Origin: Gammaproteobacteria bacterium
Lineage (GTDB): Bacteria; Pseudomonadota; Gammaproteobacteria; Xanthomonadales; Wenzhouxiangellaceae
Length of the DNA: 64,000 nt
Direction of reading: 5' to 3'
Assembly (NCBI GenBank): GCA_021772975.1
Contig: JAJFKY010000004.1
Location: 1 to 64,000, forward strand
Shown in pieces: positions 7,893 through 16,805 of this stretch. Made by a program: the position numbers and the translations under genes. The notes beneath the pieces were generated by a model. That model was not told where the DNA came from. It searched no databases and was given only the letters and a program-made list of their open reading frames with translations. Every line of letters starts with the position of its first letter. Positions within the stretch are counted from its first letter, which is position 1.

Positions 7893-8770
7893 TTTCTGTT
7901 AAGTTCCTGACGCAAAGATTCGATTGAAAACGAGGCGGTTTCTCCGCCTTCGGGATGACGGATGGGTTGGCCTTCCTGCGCCCCCCAGGCAGTCGCATAA
8001 AAAACTTCCCAGGTGGCAGGCAGCTGTCCGCTGTGCGGATCACGAAAGGCATCATAGGCCTGCCGCATGGCGGCGATTTTGTACTTGCCGGTCAATCCGC
8101 GCGGCCGATGCCGATGGGCATTGTGGGCACCGATGGCTTTTAAATCCTGCATCAGCGTAGCGGTATCCGGATAAGTGGCGGTAATGCGGTCACAATCCAT
8201 TACAGGATTACGGAAACCGCTGCTCAACAGCAGATCACCAATCACCTGCTGATCGACAAAATGACTGACCCGGGGTTGATCATCCGCCGCTGCCCAGGCC
8301 TGGCGCAGTTCAGTTAAGGTGTCAGGCCCCAGGGTCGAAAAGAACATGACGCCGTCGGGCTTCAATATCCTGCGCAGGGCAGTGATCACGCCCGGCAGGT
8401 CATCGATCCATTGCAACACCAGATTGGCGATCAGCAAGTCCACGCTGTTAGCCGCCAGCGGCAAATGCTGAATATCCGCCTGGATGCTATGCAGCCGCCG
8501 CCGCCAGCTGGACTGGCGCTGGCACTGGCGGCACATGGCATGGGCTATATCCAGTCCGATAACAGTCGCATCGGAATAGCGGCGTTTAAGCTCCGCCGTG
8601 CCGTGACCGCTGCCACAGCCCAGATCCAAGATGGTCTGCGGGCTGGCCTCGATATCTTCCAGACGTTCGTAGAGGCGCGCGCGGACTTCGCGCTGCAGCC
8701 AGGCATGCTGCTCATAGCGGGCCGCGGATCGTCCGAAAGCACGTTGCACTTCGCGCCGGTCAAAGCTCAT
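7889..8770 (-). CDS. bioC: malonyl-ACP O-methyltransferase
   Basis: A class I SAM methyltransferase of 293 residues. It methylates malonyl-ACP to start pimelate synthesis. The SAM motif I is ILDLGCGSGHGT, and LIANLVLQWIDD is typical of BioC. I chose the start MSFDRREVQRAFGRSA because it aligns with the family and overlaps the bioH stop by 11 bases. An upstream in-frame ATG at 8836 lies well inside bioH. Confidence 0.93.
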   Translation of the reverse strand: MSFDRREVQRAFGRSAARYEQHAWLQREVRARLYERLEDIEASPQTILDLGCGSGHGTAELKRRYSDATVIGLDIAHAMCRQCQRQSSWRRRLHSIQADIQHLPLAANSVDLLIANLVLQWIDDLPGVITALRRILKPDGVMFFSTLGPDTLTELRQAWAAADDQPRVSHFVDQQVIGDLLLSSGFRNPVMDCDRITATYPDTATLMQDLKAIGAHNAHRHRPRGLTGKYKIAAMRQAYDAFRDPHSGQLPATWEVFYATAWGAQEGQPIRHPEGGETASFSIESLRQELNRK

Positions 8771-9530
8771 GACAAAACTCCAGCACAGTATTACTAAAGG
8801 CCTCCGGGTCGCCGATAAACGGTGCATGCCCAGCACCGGGAATACGCTTCAGGCGGGCGTTTGGCATTAAATTTTCGGTCTGCTCAAGCGCTGTCCATGG
8901 TATCAAACGGTCACGGCGCCCACCCACGATTAGTGCAGGTAAGTTAAGCGCGGTTAGATGTGGGCTGAAATCAGCCTGCTGGAGCAACTCTAATCCGCCC
9001 TGCAAGGCACCCAGGGCCGGCGCACCATGTGCAAAGGCGGTCTGGTGCAGTTGCTGCAGCTGTCGTCTGGCGTCATCGCAACCATGTACTTCCAGCGCCA
9101 GGAAACGTTTTAACGTGCGCTCAAAATTGCCGGTCAAATCATCGGCGAACTGCTGAAAAACTTCGCCAGGCATGGCATATGGCCAGTGCGTCTGATGGAT
9201 AAAGCAGGGGTTACTGGCGACCAGAATCAGCGCCTTGCACAGCGATTTCCGGGCCGCTTCCAGCGCCATCAAACCACCCATCGACCAACCCAGCCAGATG
9301 CTGTTGTCAGGTACCTGGCCGGCCAGTTGACTGGCCAGCTCAAGCGGTTGACCCGGCCAGTCGATATCGCGCGCCTGACCGTGTCCGGGCAAATCCACGC
9401 ACCATAGATGATGAAACGGCTGCAAGCGGGCAAGCACTTCACCCCAGATGCCACTGTGCATTGCCCAGCCATGCAGCAACACCAGGTGTTCCGCGTCGGG
9501 CGCCGGGCTGTGATAAGTCTGAATGTGCAT
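8760..9530 (-). CDS. bioH: pimeloyl-ACP methyl ester carboxylesterase
   Basis: A 256-residue alpha/beta hydrolase that removes the methyl ester from pimeloyl-ACP methyl ester. The nucleophile elbow is WLGWSMGGL, the oxyanion region is LLHGWAMHSGIW, and the C-terminal catalytic His is in GAGHAPFIGDP. It begins at the base where bioF ends (1-bp overlap). Confidence 0.94.
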   Translation of the reverse strand: MHIQTYHSPAPDAEHLVLLHGWAMHSGIWGEVLARLQPFHHLWCVDLPGHGQARDIDWPGQPLELASQLAGQVPDNSIWLGWSMGGLMALEAARKSLCKALILVASNPCFIHQTHWPYAMPGEVFQQFADDLTGNFERTLKRFLALEVHGCDDARRQLQQLHQTAFAHGAPALGALQGGLELLQQADFSPHLTALNLPALIVGGRRDRLIPWTALEQTENLMPNARLKRIPGAGHAPFIGDPEAFSNTVLEFCHEL

Positions 9531-10705
9531 CAGCAGGTTGTCCGTGTGGCTGCGGCAATGCTGGTAATCAAGCCTTGAATATCGCTGCTGTGATGTTCCG
9601 CACTGATGGTTATCCGCAGCCGGGCAGTGTCAGCGGGAACCGTGGGGGGGCGAATAGCCGCCACATAAAAGCCCTGTTGCTGCAGGTGGTGCTGCAATCG
9701 CAGGGCAGTGCTGGCGTTACCAATCAGCAGTGGCTGGATCGGCGTGTCCGAAGGCAACAGATTGATGCCTGCAGCCAGTGCGGCCTGCTTAAACTCGGCG
9801 ATATTGGCGTGCAGGCGCTGACGGCGCTCAGGTTCAGCTTGCAGCAGCCGTAAAGCAGCCCGTTGTGCGGCAACCAGCGGCAGTGGTGGCGCGGTGCTGT
9901 AAATCCAGCCCCGCGCGAAATTACGCAGATAGTCAATCAGCACATCGGGTCCGGTCACAAACGCGCCAGCCAGGCCAAATGCCTTGCCAAAAGTTCCGAT
10001 CAGCACCGGCACGTCGGTTTGCGTTGCGCCTGCCTGCTCCAGCAGGCCCCGACCATTATTCCCCAGTACACCGATACCATGCGCATCATCAATCAGCAGC
10101 AAGGCGTCATGCTGGCTGGCCAGGGCGGATAACTCTCTGATCGGCGCTTGATCGCCATCCATGGAAAACACGCCGTCGCTGGCCAGCACACGCAATCCCG
10201 GCGCCTTGTTCAGTTGCGCAGCACAATGATCCACATCCAGATGGCGATAACGCAGCAAACGACCATCCGCCAGACGTGCGCCATCGATCAGTGAGGCATG
10301 ACACAAACGGTCCTGCACAATCGCATCGCCGCGGCCTGCCAGCGCCTGCAAGACAGCCAGATTGGCCACATATCCGGTACTGAACAGCAGCGCTGCGTCG
10401 CGCTGAAAAAACCCGGCCAGTTCCTGCTCAAGCTGTTCATGCAAGGGATGATTGCCACTGATCAAACGCGCCGCGCCGGCGCCCGCGGCGGTCAATTCCG
10501 GCGCCTTGGTAATGGCGTTCAAAAGCGCTGGATGAGTGCGCAGGCCCAGATAGTCGTTGCCGGAGAAATTGACCAGCGGCTGTGGTGCGCCCGGTGTTCT
10601 GATCCGGGTGGCGTCGACAGCGTCAAACGCTGTCAGACGACGCTCCAGGTGCTGATCACGGTGCTGTCGCAGACGCTGCCTGAGCAGGTCCTGCCAAAGG
10701 CTCAT
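9530..10705 (-). CDS. bioF: 8-amino-7-oxononanoate synthase
   Basis: A 391-residue PLP-dependent alpha-oxoamine synthase that joins pimeloyl-ACP and L-alanine to give KAPA. The pattern includes FSGNDYLGL near the N-terminus, DDAHGIGVLG, and the PLP lysine in GTFGKAFG. Length is normal (E. coli 384). It lies two bases after the bioB stop. Confidence 0.96.
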   Translation of the reverse strand: MSLWQDLLRQRLRQHRDQHLERRLTAFDAVDATRIRTPGAPQPLVNFSGNDYLGLRTHPALLNAITKAPELTAAGAGAARLISGNHPLHEQLEQELAGFFQRDAALLFSTGYVANLAVLQALAGRGDAIVQDRLCHASLIDGARLADGRLLRYRHLDVDHCAAQLNKAPGLRVLASDGVFSMDGDQAPIRELSALASQHDALLLIDDAHGIGVLGNNGRGLLEQAGATQTDVPVLIGTFGKAFGLAGAFVTGPDVLIDYLRNFARGWIYSTAPPLPLVAAQRAALRLLQAEPERRQRLHANIAEFKQAALAAGINLLPSDTPIQPLLIGNASTALRLQHHLQQQGFYVAAIRPPTVPADTARLRITISAEHHSSDIQGLITSIAAATRTTC

Positions 10706-10707
10706 TG

Positions 10708-11706
10708 TCAGTGCGGTCTGGACATCGCCCGGATACCCAGACGCTCGAACAGGGCCTGATCGGCATGCGTTTCAGGGTTGTCAGTGGTTAACAGTTTATC
10801 GCCATAAAAAATCGAATTGGCGCCCGCCAGAAAACACAGTGCCTGCATTTCGTCGCTCATCTCGGTGCGTCCTGCGGACAGCCGCACCATCGAACGCGGC
10901 AGCATGATTCTAGCCGTTGCTATGGTGCGCACGAACTCCATCGGGTCCAGCCTGGCAATGCCATGCAGTGGGGTGCCTTCAACCTGTACCAGGTTATTGA
11001 TCGGTACGCTTTGCGGGTGTTCGGGCAGGTTGGCCAGTTGCTGCAGCAGGCCCAGGCGGTCGGCTTTCTGCTCACCCATGCCAATGATGCCACCGGAGCA
11101 GGTTTTCAGGCCGGAATCACGCACGTTCTTCAAGGTATCCAGACGCTCCTGGTAACTGCGGGTGCTGATCACCTGCTGGTAATACTCCGGTGAGCTGTCC
11201 AGGTTGTGATTGTAGTAATCCAGGCCGGCAGCTTTGAGTTTATGCGCCTGCTGTTCACTCAACATGCCCAAAGTCAGGCAGGTTTCCAGCCCTTCCTCTT
11301 GCACCGCCTGCACCAGCTCAATGACTTTATCAACATTGCGATCAGTCGGTTGACGCCAGGCAGCGCCCATGCAGAAGCGGCTGGCGCCGGCCTGTTTGGC
11401 TGCCCGGGCGGCATCGACCACCAACTGTTTATCCACCAGTTTTTCACGCTCCAGTCCGGTGTTGTAATGCACGCTTTGGGGGCAGTATTTGCAGTCTTCC
11501 GGACAGGCGCCGGTCTTGATGCTCATCAGGGTACTGACCTGGACTTCGTTGGGATCAAAATACTGCCGATGCAATTGCTGTGCCTGCCATAGCAGATCAT
11601 TAAAGGGCTGCTGATAAATGGCTTCAATCTCAGCCAGCGTCCAATCGTGCCGCAGCGGGGATTTATTGGCGGATGAGGCTGGCAGACTTTCAACACTGAC
11701 CGACAT
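10708..11706 (-). CDS. bioB: biotin synthase
   Basis: A 332-residue radical-SAM enzyme that inserts sulfur into dethiobiotin. The [4Fe-4S] Cys triad is C68/C72/C75 in CPEDCKYC. The cluster-associated [13 protein letters not shown] and the C-terminal [12 protein letters not shown] are family signatures. It is the first gene of the minus-strand operon. No bioA lies in the window, so the KAPA-to-DAPA step must be encoded elsewhere. Confidence 0.97.
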   Translation of the reverse strand: MSVSVESLPASSANKSPLRHDWTLAEIEAIYQQPFNDLLWQAQQLHRQYFDPNEVQVSTLMSIKTGACPEDCKYCPQSVHYNTGLEREKLVDKQLVVDAARAAKQAGASRFCMGAAWRQPTDRNVDKVIELVQAVQEEGLETCLTLGMLSEQQAHKLKAAGLDYYNHNLDSSPEYYQQVISTRSYQERLDTLKNVRDSGLKTCSGGIIGMGEQKADRLGLLQQLANLPEHPQSVPINNLVQVEGTPLHGIARLDPMEFVRTIATARIMLPRSMVRLSAGRTEMSDEMQALCFLAGANSIFYGDKLLTTDNPETHADQALFERLGIRAMSRPH

Positions 11707-12186
11707 GGTGATTCCTGAATTTGGTTAGCCAATGAGTATGTGAAGGGCGCGATGGGCTGTCAACCTTTGGGTGACGCAGCAGTGCATCAGTTTAAATTTT
11801 AGCCATGAATGCATTGATATGTCCCTAGCCAGTAGGGTTATAGAGTAAACCTATCAAAACAAGCTAACTTATAGATATATTTATAGGCATTTGCTTTTTG
11901 ATGAAACAACTGGTTTCAGAGTAAAAGTCAAACGCGTTCTTGGCAATTAAATATTCACTGTATCGGCTCCGACAGGGACATTAGATGATAGCCAGATTGA
12001 AGTGTTGAAAAATAATGAATGGCAAAGAAATCTGTATTAATGAAGGTGGATGCAAGAGAACTTAGAGGCGAAATCACAAGCGCCCGACTTGTTAAAGCTT
12101 CAGATATACAAATTAAGAGAGATCCAAAGATAAAATAGCGCTGGCTAGTAGCGGGTCAGAGGTAATTGGACTTTTGAAATGAGTTA
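11707..12186. other. gene-poor, AT-rich decayed stretch upstream of bioB
   Basis: The stretch is markedly AT-richer than its neighbours. It holds only short open frames with many stops. One frame ending near 12048 encodes TLDDSQIEVLKNNEWQRNL before its stop, with a stop shortly upstream, which suggests debris of a former small gene. The bioB promoter must lie at the left end. I looked for a BirA operator and could not support one. Confidence 0.5.
12019..12138 (+). CDS. very small open frame, possibly a gene remnant
   Basis: A 39-residue frame starting MAKKSVLMKVDARELRG, Lys-rich, overlapping the end of the remnant frame described for this region. No convincing ribosome-binding site is seen. 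It could be a real small protein or chance. Confidence 0.25.
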   Translation: MAKKSVLMKVDARELRGEITSARLVKASDIQIKRDPKIK

Positions 12187-12578
12187 TTTCGCCGCTCACT
12201 GCGTGAGCTGATGCGAGCTACTTTTTTATGTGCGTAAAAAAAAGTAGCCAAAAAAGCGCATCCGGCATTCCGCCCAGCTTTGCTGGAAAGCTGGTGACAG
12301 TACCCTGCCATCAGCCGGAATTGCACGGAGATATTGAATACCGGAGGCTACCCGCTCTTCCCGCCATTTAAGCTGCCGAAGACGGTGGGGCGTGGTGGGT
12401 GGGGCAGCAGGGAGGCTGTCCCAGGTCCGGGCGGCAGGAAGCCGCATCGGAGCGTGCCCGCCTAAGCACCACTGGCTGAGGGAAGCCCGCAGGGCCAGCC
12501 CAATCGGGCCATGTTTCTTTGGGTCCTTTCTTAAGCTAAGAAAGGGCCTCGCCAGAGCTTACGCAGTGAGCGGCGAAA
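12187..12578. mobile_element. 392-bp MITE-like element with 23-bp terminal inverted repeats
   Basis: TTTCGCCGCTCACTGCGT... at 12187-12209 is matched in inverted orientation at 12556-12578, with a single mismatch over 23 bp. The interior has strong secondary structure: a CTACTTTTTT/AAAAAAAAGTAG hairpin near the left end and TTTCTTAAGCTAAGAAA near the right end. It contains no plausible protein gene. The form is that of a non-autonomous inverted-repeat element, a structured repeat family of the kind common in gammaproteobacteria. I see no clear target duplication. Confidence 0.7.
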
Positions 12579-12614
12579 CCACCTTCGGTGCAGCTCAAAG
12601 AAAAGCCACAAGAG

Positions 12615-12633
12615 TGCAGAGAACCGCTCTGCA
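12615..12633. terminator. hairpin downstream of the TPR-methyltransferase gene
   Basis: TGCAGAG-AACCG-CTCTGCA is a perfect stem just past the stop of the minus-strand gene. A pyrimidine-rich but imperfect T-tract follows on that strand, so it is a weak intrinsic terminator candidate. Confidence 0.45.
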
Positions 12634-12638
12634 AAAAT

Positions 12639-13997
12639 TCAGGTCAGTTGCACGGCCACGGCTCGTCCCATAAACACCGAGCCGAGCAGGCGATAGCCAC
12701 TGGACCAGTGCTGTTCGAGAAACTCCTGCCAGGCGCGCCACTCGTGTTGCGCATAGCCGGGATAGCCTATCAACTCATCAAACTGGATAACGGTGCCGGG
12801 CCGGCAACGATCTTTTAAAGTCTCCAATACGGTTCGGGTAGAGCTGTATAAATCACAGTCAATATGCATAAACGCCAGTCTGGTGTCGCTGGACTCAGCT
12901 GCGAAGCCGGGTAAGGTGTCGCTGAACCAACCGCTGTGCAGGGTGACATTATCCGGAACTTCAGGCTGCTGGCCGCCGGTTGAGTAACTGCCGGCGATTT
13001 CCTTGGCTGACCAGTCTTCGGGTAAGCCGTTAAAACTGTCAAAACCGTGCCAGTGGATAGTTCTAGAAGCTTCCGTCCGGGCCAGAATATTCAGACTGCG
13101 GCCGTGATATACGCCGAACTCCAGAAACCAGTCCTGATCTGAGAAGCTATCCACCGCCTGTTCCAGCGCATGCACCAGCAGGCGCGCCGAACTCCCGAAA
13201 AATCTGACTTCGGGATGTGATTTCAGCCAACTCAGGGATTGCTGATGAGCGGCATCCAGTTTCTGGTTGCGGGCTTTATCGACGCTGGTGTTAGGTCCCG
13301 CGCTGGATGTCTGTGCCTGTTCCAAAGGTGTATCGGCCTGTCGCAATTGTTGCAGCAAGCGGCTGGCGCGCAGGATTCCGGGATGGGGTGCGGCAGCCTG
13401 GCTTTGGCAGGCCTGCAGTAGCGCAGCGGCATCATCCAGTTTGTCTTCGGCCACCAGAAAAGCGTTTTCCATGATGCTGGTGACCGGGTCCTGACCGGCC
13501 CAGCGCTGGCAAATCCGGCGTTGCTGATCGGACTCTGCAAACTGACCATAGCGCTCCAGACATTGCCATAAGGATAGATTGGCTTCGGCATGCATGGTGT
13601 TGCCCGCAACGAAATCCTGCAGCCGCTGGATGGAGTTTTGGTATTGACCACTGCCCCATTCACAGCGGGCCAGCTGGATCGGAAACAGACTGCCATCCGG
13701 GTCCAGCTGCCGGAACAGCCGCAGTGCCTGTGGCCAGGCATGCATGGTCACATAGGCATCGGCAACCTGGGTGCGAATGGCCGGCTCGCCGAGGGCCATG
13801 GTGGCGGCTTCATCCAGAGCATCCAGGGCGGATTGGGTTTCGCCGACTGCCTGATACCAGGCCGCGGATAACAGCCATACGGTAGGCTTGCTGGTGTGGG
13901 TCTGGCGTAATTTATCGAGTAACCGTCCGGCGAAATCCAGTTGACCGCGTACAATGGCCTTGTGTGCCTGCTGCAGTTGTTGATCCAATGAGTCCAT
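12639..13997 (-). CDS. TPR domain fused to TylF/macrocin-type O-methyltransferase
   Basis: A 452-residue two-part protein. Residues about 1-230 are helical TPR-like repeats (Ala/Leu/Gln-rich, about 34-residue period). Residues about 270-452 are a TylF-like SAM methyltransferase: FLEFGVYHGRSLN, FDSFNGLPEDW, GWFSDTLPGF, and MHIDCDLYSSTRTVLE, which carries metal-binding Asp candidates. TylF enzymes O-methylate deoxysugars of macrolides; homologs sit in glycan or secondary-metabolite loci. The substrate here is unknown. The start at 13997 is chosen to leave 49 bp to the divergent comF, with AAGG upstream; a longer frame would overlap comF. It interrupts the common bioB-comF adjacency. Confidence 0.8.
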   Translation of the reverse strand: MDSLDQQLQQAHKAIVRGQLDFAGRLLDKLRQTHTSKPTVWLLSAAWYQAVGETQSALDALDEAATMALGEPAIRTQVADAYVTMHAWPQALRLFRQLDPDGSLFPIQLARCEWGSGQYQNSIQRLQDFVAGNTMHAEANLSLWQCLERYGQFAESDQQRRICQRWAGQDPVTSIMENAFLVAEDKLDDAAALLQACQSQAAAPHPGILRASRLLQQLRQADTPLEQAQTSSAGPNTSVDKARNQKLDAAHQQSLSWLKSHPEVRFFGSSARLLVHALEQAVDSFSDQDWFLEFGVYHGRSLNILARTEASRTIHWHGFDSFNGLPEDWSAKEIAGSYSTGGQQPEVPDNVTLHSGWFSDTLPGFAAESSDTRLAFMHIDCDLYSSTRTVLETLKDRCRPGTVIQFDELIGYPGYAQHEWRAWQEFLEQHWSSGYRLLGSVFMGRAVAVQLT

Positions 13998-14046
13998 ATC
14001 GTGCCTTACCAAAAACAGCCCAACAGTATGGAAAGGACATCCCAGA

Positions 14047-14832
14047 GTGTCAACGCCGTGCAGTGCCCGGAGAATGCGGTTAACTGCGCTTAACAACAGG
14101 CTGGGTGATGCCGCACGCAAGCTGTGGTTTGGTTTTTTCCCGCCGGTGTGTTTATTGTGCGCCCAGCCGGCGGCGGATCGGCGTCTGGATATATGTGCCG
14201 GCTGCCGCAGCGATTTGCCCGCTCTTGGTGAGCACTGCCAGCGCTGCGCTGAACCACTGGCGCAGCAGCAGTCTCTGTGCGGCAGATGCAGTCAGAAGCT
14301 GCCGCAGTTTGAGCATGTCTTTGCGGCATTTTTATATGCGCCGCCGTTGACTCAGCTGGTCACCTCATTCAAGTTTCAGCGACGCCACAGCGCAGGTTAC
14401 GCACTTGGGCAATTGCTGGCTGACGCGACCCTGGAGCATTACCGCCAACAGCCATGGCCGGTGCCTGAGGTGCTGATACCTATCCCGTTACATCCATGGC
14501 GACAAAGCAGGCGCGGCTTTAATCAGGCGGCGCTGCTGGCCTGTGACGTGGCCAGGCAGTGGTCCCGCAACGGACAGCCGTTAGACGTCGATCAGAGGCT
14601 GTTACGGCGCGTGCGGCGCACCCGGGCGCAGACCGGTCTGACGCTTGCACAGCGGCGCATCAATCTGCGCGGAGCATTTCGTCTGACTGGCAAATCACCG
14701 CAGCGGGTGGCATTGATCGATGATGTTATGACCAGTGGCAGTACCGCCAACGAGTGCGCACGGCTATTGAAACAGGCAGGTTGCGAGTCAGTCCAGGTGT
14801 GGGTGGTGGCGCGGGCTGCCCGTCCCAGGTAA
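14047..14832 (+). CDS. comF: ComF family phosphoribosyltransferase-like protein
   Basis: A 261-residue ComF/GntX-type protein needed for DNA uptake in naturally competent bacteria. Its N-terminal zinc ribbon has Cys pairs CLLC, CAGC, CQRC, CGRC. Its C-terminal PRTase domain has the PRPP loop VALIDDVMTSGSTANE. A GTG start at 14047 has AAAGGA nine bases upstream; an ATG at 14074 has a poorly spaced site. Confidence 0.88.
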   Translation: MSTPCSARRMRLTALNNRLGDAARKLWFGFFPPVCLLCAQPAADRRLDICAGCRSDLPALGEHCQRCAEPLAQQQSLCGRCSQKLPQFEHVFAAFLYAPPLTQLVTSFKFQRRHSAGYALGQLLADATLEHYRQQPWPVPEVLIPIPLHPWRQSRRGFNQAALLACDVARQWSRNGQPLDVDQRLLRRVRRTRAQTGLTLAQRRINLRGAFRLTGKSPQRVALIDDVMTSGSTANECARLLKQAGCESVQVWVVARAARPR

Positions 14833-14911
14833 ACAGGTTGGCCAGATAAACAGGCTGGACTGAGTGCGGATTTTAATTGTGGGTGGCTATGTGACCGGGG
14901 TATATCTGCTG

Positions 14912-15766
14912 CTAGGCCAATTGGTAATAGCCCAGTAAGCCCAGGAAAATAATTAATCCAACCCGGTTATTGGCTAAAAAAGCCTGCAGGCATCTGTCTG
15001 GTTCGCGGTCCTTCAGCAACCATTGCTGACGAGCAAATTCCAGTGCAATCAACAGCAGCGCCAGCCACACTGGCCAGCTATTGGGCCAGACCAGATAAGC
15101 CAGGCTGTAAAGCGCCAATAGCACCAGCATGCTGAACTGCAGAGCAGCGATAATCAACCGGTCATAGCGGCCAAACAATAGGGCGGTAGACTTCACCCCG
15201 ATCCGACGGTCATCCTCGCGGTCGGCCAGCGCATACTCAGTATCATAAGCGACGGTCCAGGCGATATTGATAGCCAACCACCACCAGGCCTGGATTGGTA
15301 CATGGCCGGTTTCAGCGGCAAACACCATCGGAATCGACCAGCCGAACGCGATGCCCAGGACCACCTGCGGCAAATTGGTAACACGCTTTAGAAACGGATA
15401 AACGGCAGCCAGTATGGCGCCGATAAAAGCCAGCCTGATGGTCAGCCAGTTGGTCTGCAGCACCAGTAAAAAAGCCAGCACCAGCAGCCCCACAAACAAT
15501 ATCAGCGCGTGCTGGGGCTGAACTTCTCCGGTTGCCAGCGGACGGCTTCTGGTGCGTGCCACATGTGGATCAAAATCGCGATCAGCGTAATCATTGATCA
15601 CACAGCCGGCCGCGCGCATCACTACCACGCCGGTCAAGAAGATCAGCACATTCCGCCATGATGGATGGCCATTTCCGGCCACCAGTAAAGCCCAGGCAGT
15701 AGGCCACAACAGCAGCAGAGTGCCGATCGGCCGGTCGAAGCGCATCAGGCGCAGCCAGGCATTCAT
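14912..15766 (-). CDS. ubiA: 4-hydroxybenzoate polyprenyltransferase
   Basis: A 284-residue multi-span membrane prenyltransferase that attaches the polyprenyl tail to 4-hydroxybenzoate in ubiquinone synthesis. Both Asp-rich motifs are present: NDYADRDFD and DREDDRRIG. It overlaps the preceding glycosyltransferase by one base and so reads as the last gene of sqdB/GT/ubiA. No ubiC lies next to it, unlike in many relatives. Confidence 0.93.
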   Translation of the reverse strand: MNAWLRLMRFDRPIGTLLLLWPTAWALLVAGNGHPSWRNVLIFLTGVVVMRAAGCVINDYADRDFDPHVARTRSRPLATGEVQPQHALILFVGLLVLAFLLVLQTNWLTIRLAFIGAILAAVYPFLKRVTNLPQVVLGIAFGWSIPMVFAAETGHVPIQAWWWLAINIAWTVAYDTEYALADREDDRRIGVKSTALLFGRYDRLIIAALQFSMLVLLALYSLAYLVWPNSWPVWLALLLIALEFARQQWLLKDREPDRCLQAFLANNRVGLIIFLGLLGYYQLA

Positions 15767-16803
15767 CAGCTTGACCGGGTGTGCTTATCGGGCCACAGCT
15801 GTTCGATCAGAACAGTATAATCCGCCCAGTTGCCGGCACTGATCCAATCCGCCAGTGGGCTGATCACTTCCGGCCAGTTGCGGGCGGCGATGGCCGGCAT
15901 CGCTAGCCATTGATGGACGCTTTGCGCATTCAAATCAGCCATCCAATGCCCCAGTTGCAACTGCTCCAGAGCGAGCGCATTGGATTCCTGCTCCACCTGG
16001 CCGGTGAGTGGCTTGACCAGCACTTTTTTACCCAGGTGCAAGGCTTCGGAAACCAGCGAGAAGCCGGCATTACAAATCACTCCGCGGCTGCTGGCCAGAT
16101 CATCGATAAAACCCTGACGGCCGATTTTGCACAAGCGGATATGATTGATTTCGCCCTGTTCCGGGGTGCCGGTATACAGACGGAAGCATTGCTGTGGAAA
16201 CTGGCTTAGCAGTTCGATCACGTCAGCCTGCCGTTCGAACGGCAGGTAAACCAATATGTGCTCAGCTTCGCTGGGTGTCAGCTGGTGCACATCCTCGGCC
16301 ACCGTGGGTGGCAGTAAGGGTTGGTCAAAATGGTGCCAGTGTGAGCCAATGGCGTATTGGACCGGGGCGAAGTTATTGGTCACCCAGTGCGCCAGATGGT
16401 TGCCGGGAGACTTCGGCACCGCATGGATAAAGGCATACAGATGGCCGATACCGATCGAAGGCAGGCCGCGCTTGCGCGCCATCCAGGCTGTCACCGGCTC
16501 GTAATCGCTGATTACCAGATCATATCCGCGCCACTCCAGTTGCCGCACATCACGTAAAAAGCGGATAGGTTTGTTATCGAGCACGGTGTGCAGATAGCTG
16601 ATTTTGCCGCGTCGGCTGGCAAACGACAGTCCGGCACGGGTTTCATAGGGCTGGAATTGATCCAGATTCCAGCGCCGGTTGGTCGATGGACCGGTCAGAA
16701 TGCAGTAAACGTCATGGCCGCGTTGCCGCAGTTGTTTCAATAACGCACCGGAACGGACAATATGCCCGTTGCCGGTGGTTTGCACACCCAGCAGAATTTT
16801 CAA
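15766..16803 (-). CDS. glycosyltransferase, UGT/MurG-like fold (TIGR00661-type)
   Basis: A 345-residue protein with an N-terminal GVQTTGNGHIVRSGALLKQL nucleotide-sugar transferase start. In the C-terminal half, GVICNAGFSLVSEALHLGKKVLV and VEQESNALALEQL are a GT-B donor-binding pattern. It is soluble or peripheral. Because it follows sqdB by two bases, I infer that it uses UDP-sulfoquinovose or a related UDP-sugar, possibly on diacylglycerol. It is not the usual SqdX/SQD2 GT4 type by pattern, so this link is inference only. Confidence 0.78.
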   Translation of the reverse strand: MKILLGVQTTGNGHIVRSGALLKQLRQRGHDVYCILTGPSTNRRWNLDQFQPYETRAGLSFASRRGKISYLHTVLDNKPIRFLRDVRQLEWRGYDLVISDYEPVTAWMARKRGLPSIGIGHLYAFIHAVPKSPGNHLAHWVTNNFAPVQYAIGSHWHHFDQPLLPPTVAEDVHQLTPSEAEHILVYLPFERQADVIELLSQFPQQCFRLYTGTPEQGEINHIRLCKIGRQGFIDDLASSRGVICNAGFSLVSEALHLGKKVLVKPLTGQVEQESNALALEQLQLGHWMADLNAQSVHQWLAMPAIAARNWPEVISPLADWISAGNWADYTVLIEQLWPDKHTRSS

Positions 16804-16805
16804 AA

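Noticed and set aside
9863-11592. Long plus-strand open frames opposite bioF and bioB
   Set aside because: They are antisense shadows of confidently identified biotin genes in GC-rich DNA.
11707-11790. BirA operator upstream of bioB
   Set aside because: TGTCAACC and GGTTAGCC half-sites exist but are in the wrong order and spacing for TTGTAAACC-N15-GGTTTACAA.
12226-12673. Open frames of 73-93 codons inside the inverted-repeat element
   Set aside because: They follow the palindromic structure, have Arg/Pro/Ala-rich translations in several frames and no ribosome-binding sites.
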